The notes: generated by a model from the letters alone, not told the origin. 64,000 bases of DNA from Liolophura sinensis (GCF_032854445.1 NC_088297.1:12573278-12637277); one strand, 5' to 3'; numbered from the stretch's first letter, positions 47,911-59,800 are shown. Numbers and translations are program-made.

Positions 47911-48365
47911 TTCTCTCATTTACGAGAGCTTTGAGATTTTCACGCACATGCTCTCCTTTTTAATTAGGAGTATCTTCGTTTTGTAGAATACATTTGCCTT
48001 AATTTAAAAAAAAAAATCAGTAGACTTGATTTTCGTTGGCGACGCAAAATCGTGCGAAAAATGATTCTCTCAATTACGTGAACCTTGAGGTTTTGACGCA
48101 CATGCTCTCCTTAATTAGGCGTACTTCCGTTTTATCGAACACGTTTGCCCTAATTTTAAAAAAATCGGTAAACTTGATTTTCGTTGGCCGCATAAAAAGG
48201 GCGCCAAAACTGAGATTCTCTCAATTACATGAACTTTAGATTTTGATGCATATGTTCACCTATTTAATTAGGCACACTTCCGTTTTGTAAAATACGTTTG
48301 CCTTGATTTTAAAAAATCGGTAAACTCTATTTTCGTTCGCACATAAAATGGTGCGAAAATGTGTT
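47911..48365. repeat. Repeat G, three tandem units of about 150 bp
   Basis: TTCTCTCA starts at 47911, 48065 and 48216. Each unit carries TTAATTAGG, then CTTCGTTTTGT or TTCCGTTTTGT, a T/A-rich AATCGGTAAACTTGATTTTC and a GCAAAATGGTGCGAAAATG-like end. A fourth, isolated copy lies at 42100-42265. Confidence 0.85.
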
Positions 48366-48556
48366 ACAAACACCACTTAGTGGTGCATTATCTGCAACAC
48401 GTGCGCACGTGATTGACGATAGCAACTCGGCGCAGAAAATGTGACGTATTTCACTGGAAAGGAAAAACAATGAATGATTGCGGCTTGTCGCCACATCGGC
48501 AATATTTCATCCATATCGTGACAAAAAGTACAAGTTTGCCTAAACGAAGAGTAACT

Positions 48557-48749
48557 GGCGTCGATTCTACAAAACCCTTTTTGACTTCAGCCAAAATTTA
48601 AAAACTTAGTTTCTGGTACCTAAAGTTGAAATATTGGATATATTTGTCTTAAGATAACAGCGATGAAGGGGAGAAATTTTCAATTTCTAAAGCCCAAATG
48701 TAAGTTTTAAGATCGTATTTCAAATTTTGACTTGTGGAATCGGCGCTGG
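48557..48749. mobile_element. MITE-like element, family H, copy 2
   Basis: Left end GGCGTCGATTCTACAAAA. Right end, reverse complemented, AGCGCCGATTCCACAAGTC. The interior shares TGTCTTAAGATAACA and TTCTAAAGCCC with 24538-24748. Confidence 0.65.
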
Positions 48750-48754
48750 AACCT

Positions 48755-49350
48755 GTTAAATGTTTGTATATTTGACGCAAAATGCCAGCAAGTTATATAC
48801 ATCTTGGTGGAATTGAACGTCCGATTAGTTTGATCATTAAACTGTATTTTATATGTTGGTATTTTAGGTGATATATGTACGTGTTGGTATTTTATGTGAT
48901 ACATGTACATGATTGTATTTTATGTGATACATGTACATGTTGAAGGTTACTTTTATTTCTGAATAATTTGTGGCCAGATGTTATCTCTGATAAACTTATT
49001 CAACTAACTGGACCTCTTCAAGGAATCGATAATGTCCTATCCACTCATACCAAAAAACTTGAATAAAATGTTTACTATATATAAATTCAGAACGGTGTTT
49101 TCTAACATTTGTTATTTTATTTAGTATAGATTTTACCAGAAAAACACATGTACAACAAACAGAAATGTGTGATTCGTAAGAGCTGATCAAAGCATCATAA
49201 GCCTGGTAAAGTCTAAAGCATTCTCCTTCAACATTTCTGTTTATATTTACATATATTCCATATATGTAATGTTTGAGAAAAAGAACTACATAGTGATTGT
49301 TAAAATTTAAATTCTCTTGCGGTTAATTATTTATCCCCTGTTTAACGCCA
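48755..49350. other. No gene seen
   Basis: At 48850-48940 three short units of TGTTGGTATTTTATGTGATA / CATGTACATG type occur. No exon. Confidence 0.45.
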
Positions 49351-49352
49351 TA

Positions 49353-49560
49353 GGCACCTCCGTGGCCGATGTGTTTAACGCGTCAGCGCAGCACAATGCC
49401 TTAGGAGTTTCATACCAGTGTAGTCGCTGTGAGTTCAAGTCGAGCTCATTCCGGCCGTGCGTGGAAAAATTTGGTAACAATTTGGTTCTACCCATAATAA
49501 TGCTGGCCGCCCTCATATAAATGAAAAATTCTTGAGTACGCCATAAAAAGCAAATCAAAT
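49353..49560 (+). mobile_element. SINE-A copy, diverged
   Basis: GGCACCTCCGTGGCCGATGT, CGCGTCAGCGCAGCACAATG, AGTCGCTGTGAGTTCAAGTC, a shortened core, and TAATGCTGGCCGCCCTCATA to CAAATCAAAT. Confidence 0.85.
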
Positions 49561-49564
49561 ATTA

Positions 49565-50700
49565 TATAAATTTAACACCATACTAAACAATTTCTCACCC
49601 TGACGACAGATGTTAGTTTTAAACTGAACAGGGTAGACCATACTTTCAACAATTTTATTTGCAACGAACTATTCTTCGTGTTCCCTCCGACCCCCACCTT
49701 TTCCCTTCCGTCCAACAAAGATTACTGTTTTAATAAAAGTGGAGAAAGTTATGCAAAAAATATAAGAGAATTAGTTTTTATGCCATGATTTGATCTCTTA
49801 ATAAGCTTTTTATTTTATGCATATTTTCCGTCAATGGTCGGACGTTTTCGGAAACGAGTCAACTATGATGGTACTGGAAACCATGGACCATTTAAGCCAC
49901 TTGTGCACTTTAACATTCGCTGAAAACCGGTCATCTTTCACCAATATGCTCATAAGTTACTGACTGAAGTCTTACCTCAAACATTCCGATTTCCTCCACC
50001 CACGAAACTGGCTTCCATTATGTACGTGAAATATTCTTGAGTGTCGAAAATCAGCAATACAAAAAGTAGACTGATATTCTTGCTTAGCACGTGTGGAAGT
50101 ACATGTAGACCTATTGGTTAGTGCACTGTTTTTGGGTGGGATATCAAATGTTGCACTCAATGTGGAATAACCTAAATAAAGCTGATAAACCCTCCGCAAA
50201 CAAAGAAATAAAATCTTCCAGTGTTTACCCACCGATTTTGTCCACAATGCTGTTAGAGTAATTTCCATTGATTTGACATGCGTCTTCTATATGTAGCTGG
50301 TCATCACCCGGAACAACAAAATGTAGTCCATTAAATTACAGACATGATAGTAGCCCGTTTTAAAGTTTTCAGTGTACAAGAAAACTTTTAATCCCTGAAA
50401 GTCTAAACTAGTTGCAAATAACAATACCTGAAATCCAAAATTACTTTGAAAAAGAAAACCAAGTCACTAGTCATAACATGTGCGTGTATAGCGGAATACC
50501 AACGGAGCCAGCATGTTCGATAACACGCCTCCAAATTTCAGTTTTATGTCAGGGGGAACATTCTGCCACCTCGCAGCATTTCAAATTTTAACTTAATGGG
50601 AATTAATGATGATGGTTATGATCCCAGGATATGTTAGAGATAAACATTTTGCACACAACAGCTACGTGTAGTTGTACATTTGTAGGGTTCAATAATCACA
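49565..50700. other. No gene seen; decayed SINE-A end
   Basis: 49985-50065 has TTTCCTCCACCCACGAAACT and GTACGTGAAATATTCTTGAG, a very degraded SINE-A 3' end. No exon recognised. Confidence 0.45.
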
Positions 50701-50707
50701 CAGGTTT

Positions 50708-50845
50708 TTATTTATTTATTAATTTGATTGGTATTTTACGTCCTTACCTAATAATATTTCATCGACACGACGGCGGCCAGCATCATGTAGGAGTAAACCG
50801 GACAGAACCCGGGGTAACTCACGACCATCCGCATGTTCAAGTGGA
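50708..50845 (-). mobile_element. SINE-A partial copy, minus strand
   Basis: TATTTATTAATTTGATTGGT, CGACGGCGGCCAGCATCATG, ACCGGACAGAACCCGGGG and ACGACCATCCGCATG. Confidence 0.85.
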
Positions 50846-51071
50846 TGCCATCAAACGGGACACACCTATTTATGCCCTGTTTTATTTTGTTCTTGTATGA
50901 CCCGGAGACAAAGATGCATGTAATGTACATGGAATGATTATTTTTGAGAAACCAAGAAGTTGAAGGAATATATGAATGATGGCTAGGCCTATAGAGAATC
51001 ACTATCCGAAAACATAAGTTCATCATAAGTTTACTGTAATCAATATAACAAATGTGAAGTGACGTCTTCCG

Positions 51072-52335
51072 TTCTGAGATTAAGCGTATGTGACAATCAT
51101 GAAGTAGGTCTGCAGTGGCGTTTTTAGTTCTGAGAAATATACCCGAATTCTTCAACCATTTCAACCACCCCTTGACCAATATTTTGAAACATTCTGAGAG
51201 AACTGTGGGGTGCAGACAAATAATATGCACAGTTTTATGAAGTCTGCAATGAAGCTTTTATTTTCGAAATTAAGTGTATGTGAAAATCCAGAAGTAAGTC
51301 AGTAGGGAAATTTTCAGTTTATAGATTTAAATGCCTGTGACAATCAAGAAGTATATCTATAGTGAAACTTTTGCTTTTGAGGTATGTGACAATTAAAAAG
51401 TATGTCTACAGGGGGAAATTTTGAGATCACAGATTTAAGCGTATGTGACAATCATGAAGTAGGTCTACAGCGAAGCTTTTAGTTTTGAGATTAAGTGTAT
51501 GTGACAATCAAGGAGTATGTCTACAGTGAAATTTTTTAGTTTATAGATTTAAATGTTTGTTACAATCAAGAAGCATGTCTACAGTGAAACTTTTACTTTG
51601 GAGATTTAAATGTATGCGATAATCAAGAAGTATGTCTACGGAGACGTTTTTAATTTTGTGATTAAGTGTATGTGACAAACAAGAAGAATGTCTGCGGTGA
51701 CGTTTTTGACCTAAAACTAACGTGTATGTGACGATCAAAAATAAGTTTTGGGATTGTTTATGTGACAATCGAGTAGTAAGTCTACGGCGAGGTTGTAGCC
51801 TGGAAATAGCGTGTATGTGACAATAAAAAATTAAGTCTCCAGTGACGTGTTTAGTTTTCAGATTTAAATGCATGTGCCAATCAAGAACGGAGTCAGCAGT
51901 AATGTTTTTTGTTTTGTGATTTAAATGTATGTGGCAATCCTGAAGTATGTCTGCAGTGAATCGTTTAGAATTAAGTGCATGTGATTATTATAAGGTAAGT
52001 CTGCTGTGAGGATGAGATTAAGTGTATATGACTATTATGAGATATGTCTGCTGTGAGGATGAGATTAAGTGTATATGACTATTATGAGATATGTCTGCTG
52101 TGAGGATGAGATTGAGCGTATGTGTCTATTATGATGTAAGTCTGCTGTGAGTAAGACATTAAGTGTATGTCACTATTATGGGGTAAGTCTGCTGTGAGGA
52201 TGAGATTAAGTGTATGTAAGTATTATGATGTAAGTGTGCTGTGAGGATGAGATTAAGTGTATGTGACTATTATGAAGTAAGTCTGCTGTGAGGATGTCTG
52301 CAGTGACATGCTAAGCGTTCAGATTAAGTGTGTAT
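51072..52335. repeat. Degenerate tandem array, about 57-bp then about 47-bp units
   Basis: Core AAGTGTATGTGACAATCAAG recurs with a spacing of about 56-57 from 51240 to 51960. From 51960 to 52300 the unit becomes 47 bp (GATGAGATTAAGTGTATATG, ACTATTATGAGATATGTCTG, CTGTGAG). A first copy lies at 51072-51120. About 20 units in all, non-coding. Confidence 0.88.
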
Positions 52336-52339
52336 AACA

Positions 52340-53015
52340 ACATGCTGGTTTAACTCATACATTCTAAACAACAAAACAACTGACTTGAGATATCTTCTAG
52401 AAACAGATACACGGATGCCTGGATGCGGCTAGATTTGCTATTTACAAAAAAAATATCATGACTTAATGATCACATAAAGTCTCGCCTAGGTCAAGCACTG
52501 AATAAGATGTCATTTTTAAATACAACGTAATACATACTGGACATGATTAGAATTCTGCAATCATCTTTTGTTTAAGTCAGTGTCATTAAAAGTACCTACG
52601 AGCCCCACTTTGCAATTCTGCAGACATATACCATTACGCCCATCAAAATGCATTTTGCAGTCAGGTTAGACAAGAAGTAGTACGGTGCCCCCAAATGTTA
52701 TTGGATGCTATTCATAAAGTATTATTATCGTTGCAGTGGTATTCCCTACTCTACGGTGTCTCATGAAAAAAAATATTTCAGTTTGACGGGAGTAGGGTAA
52801 CATTTTTATTTTTGATTTATGACATTTACATGGTTTCGTTGCCTGTTTGGGGGTTTGTAAGTCTCACGCTTGTCATATAACTGGAAAAGAACAATAAAAC
52901 AGAACTGAAAAAGGAAGTGACCTCAGCTGTCACTCAGAGCTATCGTCAATTTCGCTTCTTCAGGTACTCAGTTGGTCCTTTCTACATTTTAGCAAAATTA
53001 TTTGAGTGACGTAGA
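52340..53015. other. No gene seen
   Basis: No exon or repeat recognised. Confidence 0.4.
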
Positions 53016-53017
53016 AA

Positions 53018-53280
53018 GGACCTCTGTGCCCGAGGGGGTTACATGTAGCACGCCAGCTCGGCGCAATGACCCAGGAGCCTCTCACCAATGCGGTTGCTGA
53101 TAGTTCAAGTCCAGCTCATGCTGGCTTCCCCTGGAGAGGGAAGGTCTGTCAGAAATCTGCCGATGGTTGTGGGTTTTCCCCGAGCTCTTTCCGGTTTCTT
53201 CCTACCATAATGCTGGCCGCCGACGTATAAGTGAAATATTCTTGAGTACAGCGTAAAACACCAATCAAATACCTAAATAA
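53018..53280 (+). mobile_element. SINE-A copy, near full length
   Basis: GGACCTCTGTGCCCGAGGGG, ACCCAGGAGCCTCTCACCAA, AGTTCAAGTCCAGCTCATGC, the 3' part CTGGCCGCCGACGTATAAGT and the end CAATCAAATACCTAAATAAG. It lies just downstream of the SLC1 gene end. Confidence 0.88.
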
Positions 53281-53355
53281 GCATAGAAGTAAAAGCACAA
53301 ATATAGGCATTTTAGATGTTCCTTAGATAAACAAACTTTTTCGGTGATTCCTATT

Positions 53356-53361
53356 TTTATT
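53356..53361 (-). terminator. Possible polyadenylation signal of the SLC1 gene
   Basis: AATAAA on the minus strand, about 240 bases after the stop codon at 53603-53605. Confidence 0.45.
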
Positions 53362-53602
53362 TATATTACTCGCTCTCACAGCAAATACTTCACCATTTTT
53401 AGTAAAAATCTGAGTTTTACAAGTTATTTATAACGAACTATCTTAACTAACGGTACCAGAGTGTATGTATTTATCAGTTTATGTGGGGTTGAATTAGGTC
53501 CCTTGTTTTAATGTAGAGCCTCATATGTGTTCTAAGTTTTTTAAACGTACAGCTGATAACAAACAGCATGTAGTAGGCTAGATATTACACACTAGTCACA
53601 GT

Positions 53603-53825
53603 TCACATACTGGATGATTCCATCGGATAGCCCTCTGGTGTCCTCTCAGAGTGGTTCTCAAACGTTTCAGGGTCTGTGAAATTGGGGTTGTTGTATTGAC
53701 TTTCTCTGACGTCTACGGGCAGCTCGTCATTCATCACGAAAGGTAAGCGATCCTTACACCAGCGATACGTAAAGAGGGCGCAGAATGTGTGGCTAACAGC
53801 GTTACTGGCACTGCGCATGCGATCT
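53603..53825 (-). CDS. SLC1: SLC1 last exon (end of TM8, C-terminal tail)
   Basis: Acceptor TTTTTCCTTTCAG. It completes a Leu codon, then DRMRSASNAVSHTFCALFTY, RWCKDRLPFVMNDELPVDVR and an Asn/Pro/Ser-rich tail ending in YPMESSSM, stop TGA at 53605-53603. DRMR and N match the conserved DRxRTxxN of SLC1. The Asp expected four residues after the Asn is His. Confidence 0.9.
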
Positions 53826-56800
53826 CTGAAAGGAAAAATAAGAACCCATTGACTTTCATGATACCCAATTCAATTCCATTGCTTAAGGACTTTAAACCGT
53901 TAATGGAAAGTCTGCCATTTTAATTAAAACGTACCGCTTGACAATAGCGTGATGTTGATGGAATACGCCATTGCCTTTGAGTCACAAGCACTACTTGACG
54001 ATAATGTGGATGGAATAAGCCACTGCCTTTAACTCGCAAGTAGTATTTGACTAGCCTTAGTGCTGAATAGTACTTGACTTACAAGTACTACTTGATCATG
54101 ACGTGGGCGGAAAGTACTACGTGCACACTACGTTAGAGTAATATAGACCACCCCCTTGGACTTACAAGTACCGCGCGTTAATAATGTGGATGCAGTAGGT
54201 TAAGGACTCACAGGTATTACTTGACGATACTGTGGATGGACAAGAAACCCTTACCTTTGACTTACAAGTACCACTCAATGATTATGTGTATAGAGAATGT
54301 TATAGAGATTAAGTTACAAGTACCACGCCATGATAATGTGTAAGGAATACTAGAACAGGCTATAGGAGTTAACTTACAAGTACCACGCGATGATAATGTG
54401 TAAGGAATACAAGTATAACATATTGCAGTTAACTTACAAGTACCACGCGATGATAATGTGTAAGGAATACAAGTATAACATATTGCAGTTAACTTACAAG
54501 TACCACGCCATGATAATGTATAAGGAATACTAGTATAAGCTAAAGGAGTTAACTTACAAGTACCACGCCATGATAATGAGTAAGGAATACTAGTATAAGC
54601 AACAGGAGTTAACTTACAAATACCACGCCATGATAATGAGTAAGGAATACTAGTATAACATATTACAGTTAACTTACAAGTACCACGCCATGATAATGTG
54701 TAAGGAATACTAGTATAAGCAACAGGAGTTAACTTACAAGTACCACGCGATGGTAATGTGTAAGGAATACTAGTATAACATATTGCAGTCAACTTACAAG
54801 TACCACGCGATGATAATGTGTAAGGAATACTAGTATAAGCAACAGGAGTTAACTTACAAATACCACGCGATGGTAATGTGTAAAGAATACAAGTATAAGC
54901 TAAAGGAGTTAACTTACAAGTACCACGCCATGATAATGTGTAAGGAATACTAGTATAAGCAACAGGAGTTAAGTTACAAATACCACGCGATTGTAATGTG
55001 TAAAGAATACAAGTATAAGCAACAGGAGTTAACTTACAAGTACCACACCATGATAACGTGTAAGGAATACTAGTATAAGCTGCAGGAGTTAACTTACAAG
55101 TACCACGCGATGGTAATGAGTAAGGAATACTAGTATAAGTTACAGGAGTTAACTTACAAGTACCACGCCATGATAATGAGTAAGGAATACTAGTATAAGC
55201 TGCTGGAGTTAACTTACAAGTACCACGTGATGGTAATGAGTAAGGAATACTAGTATAAGCTACAGGAGTTAACTTACAAGTACCACGCAATGGTAATGAG
55301 TAAGGAATACTAGTATAAGCTGCTGGAGGTAACTTACAAGTACCACGCGATGGTAATGAGTAAGGAATACTAGTATAAGCTACAGGAGTTAACTTACAAG
55401 TACCACGCCATGATAATGAGTAAGGAATACTGGTATAAGCTACAGGAGTTAACTTACAAGTACCACGCGATGGTAATGAGTAAGGAATACTAGTATAAGC
55501 TACAGGAGTTAACTTACAAGTACCACGCGATGGTAATGAGTAAGGAATAGTAGTATAAGCTACAGGAGTTAACTTACAAGTACCACGCCATCATAATGAG
55601 TAAGGAATACTAGTATAAGCTACAGGAGTTAACTTACAAGTACCACGCGATGGTAATGTGTAAGGAATACTAGTATAAGCTGCTGGAGTTAACTTACAAG
55701 TACCACGCGATGGTAATGAGTAAGGAATACTAGTATAAGCTACAGGAGTTAACTTACAAGTACCACGCCATGATAATGTGTAAGGAATACTAGTATAAGC
55801 AACAGGAGTTAACTTACAAATACCACGCCATGGTAATGTGTAAGGAATACAAGTATAAGCTAAAGGAGTTAACTTACAAGTACCACGCCATGATAATGAG
55901 TAAGGAATACTGGTATAAGCTACAGGAGTTAACTTACAAGTACCACGCCATCATAATGAGTAAGGAATACTAGTATAAGCAACAGGAGTTAACTTACAAG
56001 TACCACGCGATTGTAATGAGTAAGGAATACTAGTATAAGCTACAGGAGTTAACTTACAAGTACCACGCCATGATAATGAGTAAGGAATACTGGTATAAGC
56101 TACAGGAGTTAACTTACAAGTACCACGCCATGATAATGAGTAAGGAATACTAGTATAACATATTGCAGTTAACTTACAAGTACCACGCCATGATAATGTG
56201 TAAGGAATACTAGTATAAGCAACAGGAGTTAACTTACAAGTACCACGCCATGGTAATGAGTAAGGAAAACTAGTATAAGCTACAGGAGTTAACTTACAAG
56301 TACCACGCCATGATAATGTGTAAGGAATACTAGTATAACATATTGCAGTTAACTTACAAGTACCACGCGATGATAATGAGTAAGGAATACTAGTATAAGC
56401 AACAGGAGTTAACTTACAAGTACCACGCCATGATAATGAGTAAGGAATACTGGTATAAGCTACAGGAGTTAACTTACAAATTCCACGCGATGGTAATGTG
56501 TAAGGAATACTAGTATAAGCTAAAGGAGTTAACTTACAAGTACCACGCCATGATAATGAGTAAGGAATACTGGTATAAGCTACAGGAGTTAACTTACAAG
56601 TACCACGCCATGATAATGAGTAAGAAATACTAGTATAAGCTAAAGGAGTTAACTTACAAGTACCACGCGATGATAATGTGTAAGGAATACAAGTATAACA
56701 TATTGCAGTTAACTGACAAGTACCACGCCATGATAATGTGTAAGGAATACTAGTATAACATATTGCAGTTAACTTACAAGTACCACGCCATGATAATGTG

Positions 56801-59800
56801 TAAGGAATACTAGTATAAGCAACAGGAGTTAACTTACAAATACCACGCCATGATAATGTGTAAGGAATGCTAGTATAAGCTAAAAGAGTTAACTTACAAG
56901 TACCACGCCATGATAATGAGTAAGGAATACTAGTATAAGCAACAGGAGTTAACTTACAAATACTAGGCCATGATAATGAGTAAGGATTACTAGTATAACA
57001 TATTGCAGTTAACTTACAAGTACCACGCCATGATAATGTGTAAGGAATACTAGTATAAGCAACAGGAGTTAACTTACAAATACCACGCCATGGTAATGTG
57101 TAAAGAATGCTAGTATAAGCTAAAGGAGTTAACTTACAAGTACCACGCCATCATAATGAGTAAGGAATACTAGTATAAGCTACAGGAGTTAACTTACAAG
57201 TACCACGCCATGATAATGAGTAAGGAATACTAGTATAAGCTACAGGAGTTAACTTACAAGTACCACGCCATGATAATGAGTAAGGAATACTGGTATAAGC
57301 TACAGGAGTTAACTTACAAATACCACGCGATGGTAATGTGTAAGGAATACTAGTATAAGCTACAGGAGTTAACTTACAAGTACCACGCCATGATAATGAG
57401 TAAGGAATACTGGTATAAGCTACAGGAGTTAACTTACAAGTACCACGCCATGATTATGAGTAAGGAATACTAGTATAAGCTACTGGAGTTAATTTACAAG
57501 TACCAAGCGAAGATAATGAGTAAGGAATACTAGTATAAGCTACAGGAGTTAACTTACAAGTACCACGCCATGATAATGTGTAAAAAATACTAGTATTAGC
57601 TGGATGGAGTAGGACATTGCGTTTGACTTACAAGTACCACTCCACAGCGAGCAGGAGGGCAACGTCCTCCACCGGAAAGCTGAGAGTTTCCAGGATGATG
57701 ATGATGACGACGATGCTCGAGCTGGGGACAGGGGGTAAGGCCATTACCGCGATCGCTGTCAGCACCCTAGGTGAAGGAAGGGGAAGAGTGACCGATTAAT
57801 ATTCACTGAAACACTGGTGACAAACACAAGGGCCCAAATTACAAGCCGTCGCAAAGATACGTCATGCGTATTTACCATGGTGACGTTTCGCTATTATGGC
57901 CGTGACGCCAGGCGCATGGTGCGACAGGAGTTCGAGCCATTGTTTTGTCTAGAATGGATTGCAGTATAACGTCTACACAGTTACAATGTATCAGTTTCTA
58001 TTGTAACGTCCTTAATGTGACGTCATCATGAGGAGCTGAGAAAGGAACATTTGACGTCAATAAAATGATGTCAAGGTCCCGCTGCCGGGCGTTTTTGTTG
58101 ACTGTCCCCATTCGACGGAAATGATTTGTTTGAGATTTATCAACGCACGCCTTACCTTATAACAAGTACTTTCCCAGCATTACTCTATTACAAATAATTC
58201 CCTAGCCATTACTCTATTAGAACTTTTTACTAATATTTTTTACTAAACTCCCAGCCTTAGACTATCACGAGTACTTTCCCAGCCTTGATCTGTTACAAGT
58301 ACTATCCCAGCCTTGGCCTATTACAAGCACTTTTCCAACCTTAACCTATTACAAGTACTTTCATAACTGTCTACTGCAACCACTTTCCCACCCTTACACT
58401 TTAATGACTACATTATTAGCCTTACCCATCAAGGACTTCTTTCCCAGTGTTAGCCCAAGACAACTACTTTCCCAGCAATAACTCATAACGAGTATCTTTC
58501 CAGCGTTACTTGGTTATATTTACTTTTCACCCCTATAACCAGCCTTACACTATTACAACTGTTTTCCCATATTTATCTTTATGCGATTATCTTCCAATTC
58601 CTACCGAACGCTAACTACACTCCAATTAAGCGTTACGTGTAACCTGGGATTAAGAGTCCACCTTAATCCCAGGAGTAACCAATTGCCAACTACCACACTG
58701 TCATCGCTGCTCTGGTATTACTCTCAGCACTGTTTATATATCACCATATGACGAATTATCCTATTATCACCACTTACTGTGCTTACCCTATAAGGACTAC
58801 TTCCCGGCATCCATCTCGATCTGATTTATTTGCCCGATGAAAATGGCCGACGCTGTGATGAAGAGGGCACTGCCGTTGGCACTAAGCGTGACCGAGAACG
58901 GCACTACAAATCGTGACACCCTCTCGTCAACCTTGTGATAACGCTCACAGCACGTGATCATTTCAGGAATCGCCACCGCCCTGAAGAGCAAAGATTAGTT
59001 TTAATGATGAATTAAATAAGGGCAGTTATCTGCCATTATCTGTGTGCTTCATTAACCCTTATGGTATTTATTTATTTTATCTAATTATTTTTTATACTTC
59101 ATTGGTGTTTAACGCGGAACTGCCATGGTCAGGATGGATGACAGGATGAAACTGGAGTGCCCTGAGTAAACTACCGCAAATATCAGAGTACCTACAAAAC
59201 CTCCTGATGTAAAGTTACAACAAAACCAGCGAGCGCTGGATTCGAACCCTCAATGTCATTGGCAGTGGGCCGATCAAGCCCTGTGACTATATACACAGTC
59301 CGTAAGTAAATGTCATAGAAAGGAAACTCTCGAAATATTTAATATAATCTTTCTTTCTTCTGAGTTCAGTGGGTATAAACAAGATATAAGTTAAATGCGT
59401 TGTTTATTTCAGTCGCCAAAATCTCTTTACTTTTGAGAACCTGGGAGAAAGGGATACGTTGCGTTAATTAAAAAACGAGGCTTAGTCTTACCTGCAGCAG
59501 TAAAATCGAGATGAAAAACTCTCTCTTATACGTTCTTTTCATTTATTTATTCAGTTATTTATTTGACTGTTGCTTAACACCGTACTCAAGACATTTTCAC
59601 TCATACGATGCCGGTTAATCTTATTGGTGGAGGAAATTGGAGCACCCAGCATAAACCACCGACCAAGTACTGACAAGCTTTCTCAAATATGACGTACAAA
59701 TATGTACACCATATTGGTGGAAGACACGTGGTTTTCTACGAACGTTAGACTGTGCACACGGTCATCCGGGCACCGTTGGCCGCGAAGTCTTTACCAGTAG

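Larger units (their letters stand above)
53826..57631 (-). other. SLC1 last intron, 3.8 kb, mostly minisatellite
   Basis: Donor GTAAGT after exon 57766-57632, acceptor before 53825. About 3.3 kb is the 60-bp array. 53940-54290 holds older, diverged units. Confidence 0.9.
57767..58800 (-). other. SLC1 intron with degenerate tandem repeat
   Basis: The donor side is at 58800 (GTAGTC) and the acceptor at 57767. It contains the 58160-58620 array and an element C fragment. Confidence 0.85.

Noticed and set aside
54262-55290. 342-codon minus frame with a 20-residue repeat
   Set aside because: By-product of the 60-bp array within the SLC1 intron; its sense strand is intronic and every unit carries a donor site.
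54297-57600. Regular direct repeats that could suggest a CRISPR array
   Set aside because: No unique spacers: the whole 60-bp unit repeats. The context is a eukaryotic intron.
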